Below are positions 1 through 10,550 of a DNA stretch of 64,000 bases, piece after piece (position 1 is the stretch's first letter; each line of letters opens with the position of its first letter). Below the pieces are notes generated by a model, which saw nothing but the letters and a program-made list of their open reading frames with translations, was not told the DNA's origin and searched no databases. This DNA comes from Salinivibrio sp. ES.052 (GTDB lineage: Bacteria; Pseudomonadota; Gammaproteobacteria; Enterobacterales; Vibrionaceae): NCBI RefSeq assembly GCF_900141775.1, contig NZ_FSRI01000001.1:1971815-2035814 (forward strand). The letters run 5' to 3'. A program made the translations under genes and the position numbers.

Positions 1-1
1 G

Positions 2-1531
2 CACCATCTTCCGTTTGCAGAAAGCCATCAGTATCCGTTTAAAGACACCTGCTATGCGTTAGACCGGCGCGATTTGATTCAGCGTCATCAAGTGCTGCCG
101 CTTGCCCAACAAGGCCAAGAGCTATTGCTTGGCGTCAGTGACCCAGATAACACAGAAGCTGTCGCCGACTTTCGTTTTTCTACTGGGCTCAATGTCCGTT
201 TGGTGGTGCTCAGTCAGCAAGATTTAGATGCCGCTTTGCGTCACTTATACGGGGCAGATATCGATGGCACCGGCGATGGCATCACCATCAGTGATCAAGA
301 CTTAGCGGCGCTCACTATCACCGATAGCCCACACGATGACAGTACGGAACTGCAAAGCGATCAAGCCCCGATTAGCCGCTATATCCAGCAAATTTTAATC
401 GATGCGGTGCGTAAAAAAGCGTCCGACGTTCACTTTGAGCCCTTTGAGGATCACTATCAAATACGCTTTCGCCAAGACGGCTTACTGCAAACCTATGCTC
501 ATCCTCCGGCAGGGGTATCACGCCGCTTATCCACTCGACTCAAAATCTTAGCCCAACTCAATATTGCCGAGCGACGCTTACCGCAAGACGGACGCATCAA
601 GCTGACCCTCACCGCTGAACATACGGTCGATATGCGGGTATCCACTTTGCCGACCGTCTGGGGTGAAAAGGTGGTCGTACGCTTGCTCAATAATGATCAG
701 CAATCGTTGAATTTTGAGGATCTTGGTTTTACTGATTGGCAGCGCCACCACTATCAAACAGCGCTCGACCAACCGCAAGGGCTGATCTTATTCACTGGAC
801 CCACAGGGAGTGGTAAAACCGTCTCGTTATACAGTGGCTTGCGCTACCTCAACCAGCCGGAAAGAAACATTGCCACCGTTGAAGATCCGGTCGAGATCCA
901 GCTTGATGGCATCAATCAAGTCAATGTCAATACACAGATTGGACTCGATTTCGCGACCGCACTCCGCGCCTTTTTGCGTCAAGATCCTGATATCGTTATG
1001 GTCGGGGAAGTGCGAGATACAGAGACCGCCGAAATTAGCATTAAAGCGGCACAAACGGGGCACTTAGTACTCTCCACGTTGCATACCAACTCTGCCGCTG
1101 AGAGTATTACCCGTTTAGCACATATGGGGATCGCGCCTTACAACCTCGCCAGTTCATTGACCTTAGTCGTCGCACAACGACTCGTACGTCGGCTTTGTCC
1201 GGTTTGTAAACAACCTCATCCGTGTGACGATCCCAGTTTGAAACCATTAGTGAGTCTATATCCTCGCTTCGATCCTACCCAAATCTATCAAGCGAACCCC
1301 AGCGGCTGTTATCGGTGCTATCAAGGCTATCAAGGTCGCACTGGGATCTACGAAGTACTGCCTATCGACGACACCATTGCCAACGCGATTTATCGCAATG
1401 CCAGCGCAAGTGAGCTCACCACACTCGCCTGTCAACAAGGCATGTGGCGGCTAGCAGAGTCAGGGATAGACAAACTCAACCAGGGGATCACCAGTGTGCA
1501 AGAGCTCACTCGCGTGATCCAATTGGCATAA
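2..1531 (+). CDS. pilB: Type IV pilus assembly ATPase PilB (5'-truncated by window edge)
   Basis: Hexameric cytoplasmic ATPase that powers pilin polymerisation at the inner membrane. The reading frame is open from base 2, so the N-terminal part of the gene lies outside the window; the visible ~510 residues hold the rest of the MshEN domain and the whole secretion ATPase core. Visible motifs are Walker A GPTGSGKT (about 797-820), the Asp box ATVEDPVE, Walker B PDIVMVGEVRD, the His box TGHLVLSTLHTN, and a zinc tetracysteine (CPVC...CYRC) near the C-terminus that is typical of PilB/GspE rather than PilT. pilC follows after 3 bp and pilD after that, the usual pilABCD order, so pilA probably lies just upstream. 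GspE is the alternative, but the neighbours favour PilB. Confidence 0.95.
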   Translation, partial: HHLPFAESHQYPFKDTCYALDRRDLIQRHQVLPLAQQGQELLLGVSDPDNTEAVADFRFSTGLNVRLVVLSQQDLDAALRHLYGADIDGTGDGITISDQDLAALTITDSPHDDSTELQSDQAPISRYIQQILIDAVRKKASDVHFEPFEDHYQIRFRQDGLLQTYAHPPAGVSRRLSTRLKILAQLNIAERRLPQDGRIKLTLTAEHTVDMRVSTLPTVWGEKVVVRLLNNDQQSLNFEDLGFTDWQRHHYQTALDQPQGLILFTGPTGSGKTVSLYSGLRYLNQPERNIATVEDPVEIQLDGINQVNVNTQIGLDFATALRAFLRQDPDIVMVGEVRDTETAEISIKAAQTGHLVLSTLHTNSAAESITRLAHMGIAPYNLASSLTLVVAQRLVRRLCPVCKQPHPCDDPSLKPLVSLYPRFDPTQIYQANPSGCYRCYQGYQGRTGIYEVLPIDDTIANAIYRNASASELTTLACQQGMWRLAESGIDKLNQGITSVQELTRVIQLA

Positions 1532-1534
1532 GGA

Positions 1535-2758
1535 ATGAGCATGCCCAAGCCAAGCTTATTTATATTCCATTGGCGCCAAGCTGTCGCCATTGGTTCCGTT
1601 CAAAAAGGCCAAGTGTTCGCGTATTCGGAGCATGATGCTCGTCAACAATTGGCCAGCCAATCTATCCTGCCTACTCGTCTCGTTCGCAGGCGTCTTTCCA
1701 GTTGGCAGCAACGCAAACACAAGGCAAAAGCCGCCGATGTTACTCAGTTTTCTCGCGAGATCACCACATTGTTGGAGTCTGGTATCCCCATTATTCAGGC
1801 GCTAAACCTGATAGAGGAGAATCAGGTCAAAGCAGAAATGCGGTTAGTGGTTCGCCACCTTCGTCAGCAACTGGAAGCCGGCACGAGTTTAAGCACGGCC
1901 CTAGCGCAAGCCAGTCCCCTGTTTGACCGCTTTTATTGTGAGCTGGTTGCCACCGGCGAACAAACCGGTCAACTTCCTTTGGTGTTTGCTCGCCTCGCAC
2001 TGTACCGAGAAAAGCAAGCGCGGCTGCGTAGTAAGGTGATTAAAGCCATGATTTATCCCACTATCGTAATCGGCGTGGCACTCGGCGTTAGCACTTACTT
2101 ACTCTTGTTCGTGATCCCAAAATTTAAGCAGATTTTTGATTCTTTTGGTGCGCCACTTCCTTGGCTAACGCGGCAAGTGCTGGCATTGTCTGATTGGATG
2201 CTCGCGCATGCACTGGTCGTTGCCGCCATCCTGGTTGCCCTCACGTTGTCACATAAATGGCTACAACGGCGGCGTCCGCGCTATCGGTATCACTACCACC
2301 GATGGCTACTCAAGCTCCCCATTATTGGTGAGGTCTTGGGCAAAGCCTGTATCGCGAAATTTGCCCGCACACTGGCAACGACTTTTAGCGCAGGGATCCC
2401 ACTGATTTCGGGGCTAAAATCGGCAACCAACATTCTCACTAATGACTATTATGCTCACGGACTCATCACTGTCTCTGCGCACACCGCAACGGGGATACCG
2501 CTCTATCAAGCGTTACGCGAAAGTGGACGCTTCCCCAATATGATGACGCAAATGATCATGATTGGTGAAGAGTCCGGCTCGTTAGACACCATGCTTCACC
2601 GAGTGGCGCTAATTTACGAGGAGGATGTTGACAATATTGTTGATAATCTCGGGAAAATCATCGAACCACTTCTGATTTTAGTGCTTGGACTACTCATTGG
2701 CGGTTTAGTGGTCGCCATGTATCTTCCCATTTTCAATCTTATGTCTGTTCTCGGCTAA
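1535..2758 (+). CDS. pilC: Type IV pilus inner-membrane platform protein PilC
   Basis: Polytopic platform protein of the type IV pilus that couples PilB to pilin extraction. The 407 residues match the family length and show two GspF domains: one after a cytoplasmic N-terminal section (VTQFSREITTLLESGIPI) and a second beginning near KFARTLATTFSAGIPL, with hydrophobic helices at about residues 170-200, 220-240 and 375-400. The start ATGAGC lies 3 bp after the pilB stop, preceded by AAGGA, so the two genes are probably translationally coupled. Confidence 0.95.
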   Translation: MSMPKPSLFIFHWRQAVAIGSVQKGQVFAYSEHDARQQLASQSILPTRLVRRRLSSWQQRKHKAKAADVTQFSREITTLLESGIPIIQALNLIEENQVKAEMRLVVRHLRQQLEAGTSLSTALAQASPLFDRFYCELVATGEQTGQLPLVFARLALYREKQARLRSKVIKAMIYPTIVIGVALGVSTYLLLFVIPKFKQIFDSFGAPLPWLTRQVLALSDWMLAHALVVAAILVALTLSHKWLQRRRPRYRYHYHRWLLKLPIIGEVLGKACIAKFARTLATTFSAGIPLISGLKSATNILTNDYYAHGLITVSAHTATGIPLYQALRESGRFPNMMTQMIMIGEESGSLDTMLHRVALIYEEDVDNIVDNLGKIIEPLLILVLGLLIGGLVVAMYLPIFNLMSVLG

Positions 2759-2841
2759 GCCAAGATAGAGTCTCGATACGTAACGCGCTATGATTTGCGC
2801 ACAAGCGATGATTCACGCACAACAAGTAATAAGCAGGTGTC

Positions 2842-3711
2842 ATGTTGGTGTTCTCTTCCCCGTTTTTTATTGTGATAGCCGGCCTACTGGGTCTGATCTT
2901 CGGCAGTTTTTTAAACGTGGTTATCGCCCGTTTACCGACAATGATGGAACGCCAGTGGCGCCAAGAATGCCGACTTAGCTTTCCAGAAGCCAATATCGAT
3001 GCGCCAGACGACACACGTTTTGACCTGAGTTTACCCGCGTCCCACTGCCCGCAGTGTCACACATCAATTGCTTGGTACGACAATATCCCGCTGGTTAGCT
3101 GGCTAGCGCTCAAAGGTCGCTGTCGGCACTGTCAGGCTCCCATTAGCAAACGTTATCCGATCGTTGAGCTCATCAGCGCCCTTCTCTGCGCGCTTCCGGC
3201 CTGGTTGTTTTCCTCGCCTGAGTGGGCGATCGCGGTGATGGGCGCAAGCTTGACATTACTGGCGCTCACCGTGATCGACTGGGAAACATTGCTGCTTCCT
3301 GATCAACTCACCTTGCCTCTCCTTTGGGCTGGGATCGCCTTGGCATTAACCAACATTAGCCCAGTGTCATTGACCGACAGTGTGATGGGGGCCATGGCCG
3401 GCTATGTCAGCCTCTGGAGCTTGTTTTGGGTGTTCAAATTGATCACCGGGAAAGAGGGAATGGGTTATGGCGATTTTAAGCTTTTTGCCGCGTTAGGCGC
3501 CTGGATCGGGTGGCAAGCCTTGCCACTACTGATTTTATTGGCCTCACTGAGTGGTGCGATTGTTGGGGCATTATTGCTTCGCCAACAACAAAAAGGTCTA
3601 CAACATGCTTTTGCCTTCGGTCCTTTTATTGCGGTCGCTGGCTGGCTTGGCCTGCTTTGGGGCGATAGCCTGTTACACTGGTATCTTTCGCTTGTATTAG
3701 GAGTTAGCTAA
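2842..3711 (+). CDS. pilD: Prepilin leader peptidase / N-methyltransferase PilD
   Basis: Bifunctional inner-membrane aspartic protease that cleaves the leader of type IV prepilins and type II pseudopilins and methylates the new N-terminus. At 289 residues it is full length. The N-terminal zinc domain has two CxxC pairs (CPQC and CRHC), and the peptidase part has the conserved aspartates in [10 protein letters not shown] and in [18 protein letters not shown], spread over about seven membrane segments. Its stop overlaps the coaE start by one base (TAATG). An 83-bp gap separates it from pilC. Confidence 0.95.
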   Translation: MLVFSSPFFIVIAGLLGLIFGSFLNVVIARLPTMMERQWRQECRLSFPEANIDAPDDTRFDLSLPASHCPQCHTSIAWYDNIPLVSWLALKGRCRHCQAPISKRYPIVELISALLCALPAWLFSSPEWAIAVMGASLTLLALTVIDWETLLLPDQLTLPLLWAGIALALTNISPVSLTDSVMGAMAGYVSLWSLFWVFKLITGKEGMGYGDFKLFAALGAWIGWQALPLLILLASLSGAIVGALLLRQQQKGLQHAFAFGPFIAVAGWLGLLWGDSLLHWYLSLVLGVS

Positions 3712-4325
3712 TGGGGTTTGTGGTCGGGTTAACCGGTGGTATTGGCAGTGGCAAAACCACGGTAGCCAACCGGTTTGCCGCCAAAGGGATTGATATTGTC
3801 GATGCCGACATCATTGCGCGTGAGGTCGTCGCTCCTGGCAGTAAAGGACTTGGGGCGATTGTCGCGCGTTTTGGTTCACCTGCCTTAAACCAAGACGGCA
3901 GTTTGGATCGTGCATGGCTACGAGAACGCGTATTTAACCATCCCGACGATAGGCAATGGCTCGATAACTTATTGCATCCCCTGATCCGAACACGCATGAT
4001 CCAAGACTGTGCCACTAGCAACGCACCATATTGTTTGCTTGTGGTGCCCCTATTGGTCGAAAATAATCTCATGTCATTAGCGAATAGGGTATTGGTGGTT
4101 GATGTTGATAAGCCAACCCAAATAGCGCGAACGTTAGCTCGCGATCAGGTCAGCGAACAGCAGGTCCAATCTATCTTGGCCGCACAGGCCAGTCGTCAAC
4201 AACGCCTCGACGTCGCCGACGATGTTGTCGATAATACGCAAACCGAGGTGGAACTTGATCGACAAGTTGATGCCTTACATCACATGTATTTAACCTTGGC
4301 AACCCAGGCAAACGCCGGCAAATAG
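3711..4325 (+). CDS. coaE: Dephospho-CoA kinase
   Basis: Catalyses the last step of coenzyme A synthesis, ATP-dependent phosphorylation of the 3'-hydroxyl of dephospho-CoA. The 204 residues start with the P-loop GLTGGIGSGKTT and continue with the DADIIAREVV motif that contains the catalytic aspartate and with LLVVPLLVEN, all typical of CoaE. It overlaps pilD by 1 bp and is followed after 23 bp by zapD. The arrangement pilD-coaE-zapD-yacG is conserved in gamma-proteobacteria. Confidence 0.96.
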   Translation: MGFVVGLTGGIGSGKTTVANRFAAKGIDIVDADIIAREVVAPGSKGLGAIVARFGSPALNQDGSLDRAWLRERVFNHPDDRQWLDNLLHPLIRTRMIQDCATSNAPYCLLVVPLLVENNLMSLANRVLVVDVDKPTQIARTLARDQVSEQQVQSILAAQASRQQRLDVADDVVDNTQTEVELDRQVDALHHMYLTLATQANAGK

Positions 4326-4348
4326 CCGGACAGGATCGCTAAACGCTT

Positions 4349-5089
4349 ATGACCAGCCTCACTGTGTATGAACACCCACTCAATGAACAGGTGCGTATTT
4401 ACTTGCGCCTGGAGTACCTGCTCGACCAACTGGATGAAGTGAGCGGGCTTTCAGCCCCCTGCCACCATATTCAATTTTTCCGCAGTTTATTTGATTTACT
4501 GGAAATTTTAGAACAGGTGCCAGTGAAAGCCGACTTAGCCAAGGACTTGGATAAACTCAAGAAGAAACTTAACGCGTGGTCAGATGTTCCCCAAGTGGAC
4601 CAAGCACAACTTAACCAATTATTAGAGCAACTGGCCGCGCACCAGCGCTCGGTGCTACAAGCCAAACGATTTGGTCAAGCTCTGCGAGAGGATCGCTTCT
4701 TAACCAGTATTAAGCAGCGCTTTTCCATTCCTGGGGGCAGCTGTAGTTTTGATTTACCTATATTCCATTATTGGCTCCACCAGCCTCTCGCGGCGCGCCA
4801 AAATGCGATTCAAGGGTGGATGGAAACCTTATCTCCATTGCGCCATGCCCTCACCTTCTGGCTACAGCTAACACGTGAAAGTGCCCACGGCGGGACGGAA
4901 AATGTGCAACACGGTTTTTATCAGCAAGAAGCGGATGGTGCTTGTTTAATTCGACTGTCATTAGCCCCGGATTTTGGTGTCTATCCGTTAGTTTCTGGGC
5001 ACAAAAATCGCTTTGCGATCCGGTTCATGCCATTTGACGATGATCTCGAGGTCGCCGACAATATGCCTGTTCATATCAGTGTCTGTTAA
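4349..5089 (+). CDS. zapD: Cell division protein ZapD (Z-ring associated)
   Basis: Cytoplasmic protein that cross-links FtsZ protofilaments. The 246-residue length, the N-terminal [19 protein letters not shown] and the middle [23 protein letters not shown] are characteristic of the ZapD (DUF1342/YacF) family. No signal peptide or membrane segment is seen. It sits between coaE and yacG; the yacG ribosome site AAGGAG overlaps its stop codon. Confidence 0.95.
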   Translation: MTSLTVYEHPLNEQVRIYLRLEYLLDQLDEVSGLSAPCHHIQFFRSLFDLLEILEQVPVKADLAKDLDKLKKKLNAWSDVPQVDQAQLNQLLEQLAAHQRSVLQAKRFGQALREDRFLTSIKQRFSIPGGSCSFDLPIFHYWLHQPLAARQNAIQGWMETLSPLRHALTFWLQLTRESAHGGTENVQHGFYQQEADGACLIRLSLAPDFGVYPLVSGHKNRFAIRFMPFDDDLEVADNMPVHISVC

Positions 5090-5099
5090 GGAGAAGCAC

Positions 5100-5300
5100 G
5101 TGAGTGATGCCCCCACTGTGGTAAAATGTCCGACCTGTCAACAGCCTGTGGTTTGGGGAGAGGTGAGTCCACATCGTCCATTTTGTAGTAAACGCTGCCA
5201 ACTAATTGATTTAGGCGAATGGGCGAGTGAAGAAAAAGCCATTCCTGGTCCGGTCGATGTGTCGGACGATGATCTTTGGTCAGAGGAGCAGCACAACTAA
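5100..5300 (+). CDS. yacG: DNA gyrase inhibitor YacG (zinc protein)
   Basis: Small zinc-binding protein whose family binds GyrB and inhibits supercoiling. The 66 residues contain the four-cysteine site CPTCQQPV...FCSKRC followed by [16 protein letters not shown], the YacG signature. The start is taken as GTG at 5100 because AAGGAG stands 7-12 bp upstream and the protein then begins just before the zinc motif as in other YacG proteins; an in-frame ATG upstream would extend it into zapD. It ends 29 bp before the convergent mutT gene. Confidence 0.92.
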   Translation: MSDAPTVVKCPTCQQPVVWGEVSPHRPFCSKRCQLIDLGEWASEEKAIPGPVDVSDDDLWSEEQHN

Positions 5301-5329
5301 CCGAACTGCCCCAATCTCGCCCATCGGGC

Positions 5330-5725
5330 TCAAAACCGTGCGCGAATTTTCTCAAGAACAGCGTCGTTCGCTTCAGGAAACGCATAGTCATCCAATTCAG
5401 CGATCGGCGCCCAAACGCCCTCTTGCCCCTCACAACCAGTAGGCTCTCCGTCAAAATCACAGACTAAAAAGAAATCCAAACTCAATGCTTTGTCTGGAAA
5501 ATCAAAGTCCAACGAAATAAACGGGCTCACGTCCTTAGCGTCAATTCCCACCTCTTCTTGTAGTTCACGGAGCAAAGCGCGTTTAGGCGTCTCGCTACCT
5601 TCAATTTTTCCACCTGGAAACTCCCACTTGCCACCTTGATGCGCTTGGGCATGACGACGTGTTATAAACACTTTATCTTGAGCCAGGTTGACAATGATGC
5701 CTGCGGCAATACTCACCCGTTTCAT
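5330..5725 (-). CDS. mutT: 8-oxo-dGTP diphosphatase MutT
   Basis: Nudix hydrolase that removes 8-oxo-dGTP from the nucleotide pool and so prevents A:T to C:G transversions. The 131 residues contain a complete Nudix box, GGKIEGSETPKRALLRELQE plus EVG, with the metal-binding glutamates in REL.EE. An AGGAG ribosome site precedes the ATG at 5725. It lies downstream of secA on the same strand, as in Escherichia coli, but a strong hairpin stands between the two, so it is expressed either by read-through or from its own promoter. Confidence 0.95.
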   Translation of the reverse strand: MKRVSIAAGIIVNLAQDKVFITRRHAQAHQGGKWEFPGGKIEGSETPKRALLRELQEEVGIDAKDVSPFISLDFDFPDKALSLDFFLVCDFDGEPTGCEGQEGVWAPIAELDDYAFPEANDAVLEKIRARF

Positions 5726-5742
5726 GAATTCTCCTGATAATA

Positions 5743-5771
5743 AAAAAAGGCCGATAAAACGGCCTTTTTCG
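5743..5771 (-). terminator. Rho-independent terminator after secA
   Basis: Inverted repeat AAAAAGGCCG / CGGCCTTTTT with a short AT-rich loop and T-runs on both sides, located between the secA stop and the mutT start. It can act in the minus direction for secA. Confidence 0.85.
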
Positions 5772-5789
5772 ATAATGCATGGTCAGGGT

Positions 5790-8513
5790 CTAGATTCTAC
5801 CGTGACACTGCTTAAATTTCTTCCCTGAACCGCAAGGACAAGGCTCGTTTCGGCCCACTTTTCGTCCATCACGGACCACGGTATCATTACCCGGCTCTCC
5901 AGCTTCGCCATCATCAAACTGGTTTTCAGCTTGCGCGTGATTGACTTGTTGCTGACGTGCCGCTTGTTCCGCCCGTGCTTGGCGTTCTGCTTCCATACGT
6001 TCAACTTCGTCAGGCTGTTGAACACGGACACGGCTCAATGTAGTCACAACATCGGTTTTCAATGCGTCTAACATGCCCTCAAACAGCTCAAACGACTCGC
6101 GCTTATACTCTTGTTTAGGGTTTTTCTGCGCATAACCACGCAAATGAATGCCTTGACGAAGATGGTCCATAGCCGCTAGGTGCTCTTTCCAAAGCGTGTC
6201 CAGCGTTTGCAACATGACGGCCTTTTCAAAGTTGCGTAATGTTTCGGCGCCAACAGCGTCTTCTTTGCCTTTGTAGACCTCAATCAAGGCGGTCAGAATA
6301 CGTTCACGCAGCAACTCTTCATACAGCTTGTCATCGTCATCCAACCATTGCTGGATAGGTAGTTCAATGTCGAAATCAGCTTTAAGACGCTTTTCAAGGC
6401 CAGGGATATCCCACAGCTCTTCTAGTGACTGTGGTGGGATATATTGATTAACAATGGTATTGACCACATCTTCGCGGTTGTGCTCAATCATCTCACTGAT
6501 ATCGGTTGAGACGAGAAGCGCGTCACGTAATTCATACACGACTTTACGCTGATCGTTGGCGACATCATCGAACTCGAGCAACTGCTTACGAATATCAAAG
6601 TTACGACCTTCGACTTTACGCTGCGCATTTTCGATCGCTTTGTTCACCCAAGGGTGTTCAATCGCTTCGCCTTCAGCCATACCCAGTCGCTTCATCATGT
6701 TAGAGACTTTTTCTGAGGCAAAAATGCGCATCAGTGAGTCTTCCATTGAGAGATAGAAGCGAGTTGAGCCCGGATCGCCTTGACGACCGGCACGACCACG
6801 TAGCTGGTTATCAATACGACGAGATTCGTGGCGCTCGGTACCAATGATATGTAAACCACCGGCTTCGACGACTTGATCGTGCAGCTGTTGCCATTTTTCT
6901 TTCGCTGCTTCAACTTGTGCATCGGTCGGACTTTCTACCTCACCCAGCACCTGTTTCCAGCTACCACCCAGAACGATGTCGGTACCTCGACCGGCCATGT
7001 TGGTCGCAATAGTGACCGCTCCTGGATAACCGGCTTGTTCAACAATGTCGGCTTCGTGGGCGTGAAACTTCGCATTCAGAACCTGGTGCTTAATGCCGTC
7101 TTTGTTAAGCGCATCAGACAATAGCTCGGACTTTTCGATCGATACCGTCCCCACCAACACAGGCTGACCTGCTTTTGCGCGTGCTTTGATATCTTCAGCA
7201 ATCGCGACAAACTTTTCTTTCTCGGTCATATAGACCTGATCCGCATGATCTTTACGTACCATCGGACGGTTAGTCGGAATAACGACAGTATCGAGGCCAT
7301 AAATCGACTGGAACTCAAACGCTTCGGTATCGGCGGTCCCAGTCATACCCGATAGCTTGTCATATAGACGGAAGAAATTCTGGAAGGTGATCGAGGCGAG
7401 GGTTTGATTCTCATTTTGAATCTTCACCCCTTCTTTAGCCTCCACCGCTTGGTGTAAGCCTTCCGACCAGCGACGACCCGGCATCGTACGGCCCGTATGC
7501 TCGTCGACAATAATCACTTCATCGTCATTCACGATGTAGTCGACATCACGCTCAAATAACACATGCGCACGTAGCGCGGCATTAATATGATGAATAAGAC
7601 TGATGTTTGCTGGTGAGTACAGGGTATCGTCTTCACCCATCAGGCCATTTTTCTTCAGCAGATCTTCAACGAACTCTTGTCCGTTTTCAGTCATGTAAAC
7701 CTGCTTCGCTTTCTCATCAACCGTGAAGTGGCCATCGCCTTGATAATCTTCGGTGTCTTCTTCTTCTTGCTGTTTCAGGCTCGGGATCAAGGCATTGATA
7801 CGCTGATACATCTCCGAGCTATCTTCCGCCGGACCCGAGATGATCAACGGCGTACGTGCTTCATCGATCAAAATTGAGTCAACTTCATCGACGATGGAGA
7901 AGTAACGATCGCGTTGTACTCGATCTTCGGCGCGAAATGCCATGTTGTCACGCAAGTAATCAAAACCGAATTCGTTATTCGTCCCGTACAATACGTCACA
8001 TCCATAGGCGGCTTTCTTGGCTTCAGGTGGCATATTAGGGACGTTCACTCCAACCGTCATCCCTAAAAACTCAAACAAGGGACGGTTGGTTTCCGCATCA
8101 CGCTCGGCCAAGTAATCATTGACGGTGATGATGTGCACCGACTTACCGGTTAAGGCATTCAGGTATGATGGGAGCGTGGCAGTCAGGGTTTTACCTTCCC
8201 CCGTGCGCATTTCAGCGATTTGGCCGTTATGTAGCACAATACCGCCAATCATCTGCACATCAAAATGGCGTAGACCGAAGACACGCTTCGAGGCTTCGCG
8301 GACGGTGGCAAAGGCTTCTGGAATAAGATCATCCAGCTCAGCACCTTGGTCTAGGCGCTCACGGAATTCAATGGTTTTAGCTTTTAGCGCATCGTCGTTC
8401 AACGCTTCAAATTGGGGTTCGAGTTTATTGATTTCATCAACAACTTTTCGCAGCCGACGCAAGGTGCGGTCATTACGGCTTCCGATAACTTTAGTCAGGA
8501 CTTTCGATAACAT
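5790..8513 (-). CDS. secA: Preprotein translocase ATPase SecA
   Basis: Motor ATPase that drives secretory proteins through SecYEG. The start is placed at ATG 8513 ([20 protein letters not shown]), which aligns with the known SecA N-terminus; an upstream in-frame ATG would add 20 unrelated residues. The resulting 907 residues carry Walker A (MRTGEGKT), the DEAD-like [16 protein letters not shown], the GTADTEA and [10 protein letters not shown] helicase motifs, and a C-terminal SecB/zinc tail [18 protein letters not shown]. No secM is apparent upstream. Confidence 0.97.
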   Translation of the reverse strand: MLSKVLTKVIGSRNDRTLRRLRKVVDEINKLEPQFEALNDDALKAKTIEFRERLDQGAELDDLIPEAFATVREASKRVFGLRHFDVQMIGGIVLHNGQIAEMRTGEGKTLTATLPSYLNALTGKSVHIITVNDYLAERDAETNRPLFEFLGMTVGVNVPNMPPEAKKAAYGCDVLYGTNNEFGFDYLRDNMAFRAEDRVQRDRYFSIVDEVDSILIDEARTPLIISGPAEDSSEMYQRINALIPSLKQQEEEDTEDYQGDGHFTVDEKAKQVYMTENGQEFVEDLLKKNGLMGEDDTLYSPANISLIHHINAALRAHVLFERDVDYIVNDDEVIIVDEHTGRTMPGRRWSEGLHQAVEAKEGVKIQNENQTLASITFQNFFRLYDKLSGMTGTADTEAFEFQSIYGLDTVVIPTNRPMVRKDHADQVYMTEKEKFVAIAEDIKARAKAGQPVLVGTVSIEKSELLSDALNKDGIKHQVLNAKFHAHEADIVEQAGYPGAVTIATNMAGRGTDIVLGGSWKQVLGEVESPTDAQVEAAKEKWQQLHDQVVEAGGLHIIGTERHESRRIDNQLRGRAGRQGDPGSTRFYLSMEDSLMRIFASEKVSNMMKRLGMAEGEAIEHPWVNKAIENAQRKVEGRNFDIRKQLLEFDDVANDQRKVVYELRDALLVSTDISEMIEHNREDVVNTIVNQYIPPQSLEELWDIPGLEKRLKADFDIELPIQQWLDDDDKLYEELLRERILTALIEVYKGKEDAVGAETLRNFEKAVMLQTLDTLWKEHLAAMDHLRQGIHLRGYAQKNPKQEYKRESFELFEGMLDALKTDVVTTLSRVRVQQPDEVERMEAERQARAEQAARQQQVNHAQAENQFDDGEAGEPGNDTVVRDGRKVGRNEPCPCGSGKKFKQCHGRI

Positions 8514-8992
8514 GGCGTTGTCGGTACTCTTTTTAATGGTCTTCCCACATGGGCGGCCGCTACACTGCCACAATGCTGGCGTGTTTCAGTTCATCGCGGA
8601 TTGGCTTAAGCTCATCGATTCAACAAGAGATACCAATACGCATCTCTTTTAGGTGGAGCCAAATCGGATAGAATTCAAGGGCGCTTACGCCGCTTCACAA
8701 CAATTTCTACGTGACTGATTATAAATGTGATAGGCGGAGCGATAAAACACGCCCTCATCGCCTTACCCATGCGACACTTACCTGTGAATGATTGTTCTAT
8801 ACTGTGCTCACCTCAGGGAAAAGCCAGTATTTCAGTTGGTAGGCTGCATGCTGAGGTGGTGCATGTATGATAAGGTAAATTACCTTCACATCCTATGACA
8901 AATCTAGGATTCAAGGGATCAATTAGCGAAAATTAGACGCTGTGCGCCCGTTCAAGCACCGAATAGATGATAAAAAAGGCAGTTATCGCGCT
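8514..8992. other. Divergent intergenic region between secA and dciA
   Basis: About 480 bp with no convincing gene on either strand. It must hold the promoters of secA (leftward) and dciA (rightward). Visible structures: an inverted repeat AAGAGAT/ATCTCTT with a 10-nt loop at about 8626-8649, a perfect 15-nt palindrome AAGGTAAATTACCTT at 8872-8886, and a shorter inverted repeat ATCCTA/TAGGAT at about 8889-8910. A SecM-like arrest peptide was looked for and not found. Confidence 0.5.
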
Positions 8993-9451
8993 ATGAGAGA
9001 CCATCGCCCTCGCTCAACTTTACACCTATTGGAGAGCGACCCAAACAACATTGCCCAACGTGCTGTTGAGCTAGCCAAGTTAAACACGTTGATATTGTCA
9101 CTACTTCCCGGTGAAACCTCCAAGGCCTGTCGTGTTGCCAATTATCGTGACGGTGTGTTGGTGGTTGAAGTCGGCAGCGCGGCATGGGCAATGCGGCTCA
9201 ACTACGAGCGGCAACACCTGCTGTCTGTGTTGCGAAAAAAAGGACTCGCCAGTCTAACAACCATTGAAGTGAAAATTAATCCGGCTTTGGCTGCCGTAGA
9301 CAGAAAAGACGATAAAAAGGTAGCCTCGCGTCATCTGAGTCAAGCCTCTGGTGAGTTACTCCGGGCGCTCGGTGAAAGTGCATCCCCAAAACTCAAAACA
9401 CGGCTTAATGCGCTCGCCAAGCTCGCCGCAGATCAAAAAAAGCCAGAGTAA
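8993..9451 (+). CDS. dciA: DUF721 protein DciA, DnaB helicase loader-type
   Basis: DciA proteins (DUF721) interact with the replicative helicase DnaB in bacteria lacking DnaC; Vibrionaceae rely on them. The protein begins MRDHRP, a start common to Vibrio homologues, and has the domain core CRVANYRDGVLVVEVGSAAW...LRLNYER near residues 45-80, then a basic, flexible C-terminal tail. The ATG at 8993 is preferred on family grounds; an in-frame GTG at 8942 would add 17 residues but has no ribosome site. It is divergent from secA and ends inside a terminator hairpin. Confidence 0.8.
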   Translation: MRDHRPRSTLHLLESDPNNIAQRAVELAKLNTLILSLLPGETSKACRVANYRDGVLVVEVGSAAWAMRLNYERQHLLSVLRKKGLASLTTIEVKINPALAAVDRKDDKKVASRHLSQASGELLRALGESASPKLKTRLNALAKLAADQKKPE

Positions 9452-9466
9452 TCTCTGGCTTTTTCA
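9436..9466 (+). terminator. Rho-independent terminator overlapping the dciA stop
   Basis: AGCCAGAG - TAAT - CTCTGGCT hairpin followed by TTTTT and preceded by an A-run, so it could work in both directions for dciA and lpxC. The dciA stop codon TAA lies in its loop. Confidence 0.88.
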
Positions 9467-9515
9467 TCGTGTGAACGCTCAAACATGGTGCGTTGCACCC
9501 TTGTTGGGCAGCGTC

Positions 9516-10433
9516 TTAGGCTAGCACCATTCCTGGCTCCGCAAATGCGACTGGTGATGTTTCAGTTTCTTCAAACGTCACCCACTCCCACGCTTCTTGA
9601 TCGGCCAACACAGCACGAAGCAACTTGTTGTTTAACGCATGACCAGATTTGTACGCACGCATCTCGCCGAGAATACTATGACCGCACATATACAAATCAC
9701 CAATCGCGTCAAGCACCTTGTGCTTAACCAGTTCATTATCAAAGCGCAGCCCTTCTTCGTTCAAGATACGGTAATCATCTAAAACGATGGCGCAGTCAAA
9801 GCTGCCGCCGAGGCACAAGTTTTGAGACTGTAAGTATTCAATGTCACGCATAAAACCAAAGGTACGTGCGCGACTCAAATCCTTAATAAAAGATTGGCTT
9901 GAGAAGTCTAACACCAAATTTTGCTGTTCCGATTCAATCGCTGGATGGTCGAATTCGATAGCAAAGTCAAGACGGAAGCCATTGTATGGCAGGAGTTCCG
10001 CCCACTTATCGTCGTCTTCAATGCGAACAGGCTTTTTAATACGAATGAAGCGTTTTGGCGCATTTTGGACATCAATGCCCGCAGACTGCAGTAAAAAAAT
10101 AAACGGGCTTGAGCTACCATCCATAATTGGAATTTCTGGCGCATTCACTTCGATAATGATGTTATCGATACCCATACCTGCAATCGCGGCACTCAAGTGC
10201 TCAACGGTTGAGATGCGAACACCCGCGTCATTGACTAAGGCCGTACACAACATAGTGTCGCGCACATCTTTAGGATCGGCCGGAAAATCAACCGGTGGCT
10301 CCATGTCAGTGCGACGATAAATCACACCCGTGTTTGCAGGAGCCGGACGCAGAGTAAGCGTAACCTTACGCCCAGAGTGGAGACCCACACCAGTCGTTTG
10401 GACCATACTTTTCAATGTTCGCTGTCTAATCAT
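9516..10433 (-). CDS. lpxC: UDP-3-O-acyl-N-acetylglucosamine deacetylase LpxC
   Basis: Zinc amidase that performs the committed step of lipid A synthesis in the cytoplasm. At 305 residues it is full length. It shows the N-terminal [18 protein letters not shown] motif and the zinc ligands in the HLSAA segment (about residue 79) and in [15 protein letters not shown] (about residues 235-250). It is the last gene of the dcw cluster, 117 bp after ftsZ. In enterobacteria LpxC is degraded by FtsH; the tail here ends AEPGMVLA, similar to that hydrophobic degron. Confidence 0.97.
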   Translation of the reverse strand: MIRQRTLKSMVQTTGVGLHSGRKVTLTLRPAPANTGVIYRRTDMEPPVDFPADPKDVRDTMLCTALVNDAGVRISTVEHLSAAIAGMGIDNIIIEVNAPEIPIMDGSSSPFIFLLQSAGIDVQNAPKRFIRIKKPVRIEDDDKWAELLPYNGFRLDFAIEFDHPAIESEQQNLVLDFSSQSFIKDLSRARTFGFMRDIEYLQSQNLCLGGSFDCAIVLDDYRILNEEGLRFDNELVKHKVLDAIGDLYMCGHSILGEMRAYKSGHALNNKLLRAVLADQEAWEWVTFEETETSPVAFAEPGMVLA

Positions 10434-10550
10434 CGGCTTATCTCAACTTTTTCTCAAAAAAGTGTGCTCTGCGTCACTCATTACCCTGTCACCTTAGACA
10501 TGGGGAGCGTGATGGTAGCACATCACTGGCTACAAACCAAGCAATTGCGA

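Noticed and set aside
8570..8660. SecM-like leader peptide before secA
   Set aside because: Minus-strand frames here are only a few codons long or lack an arrest-like ending.
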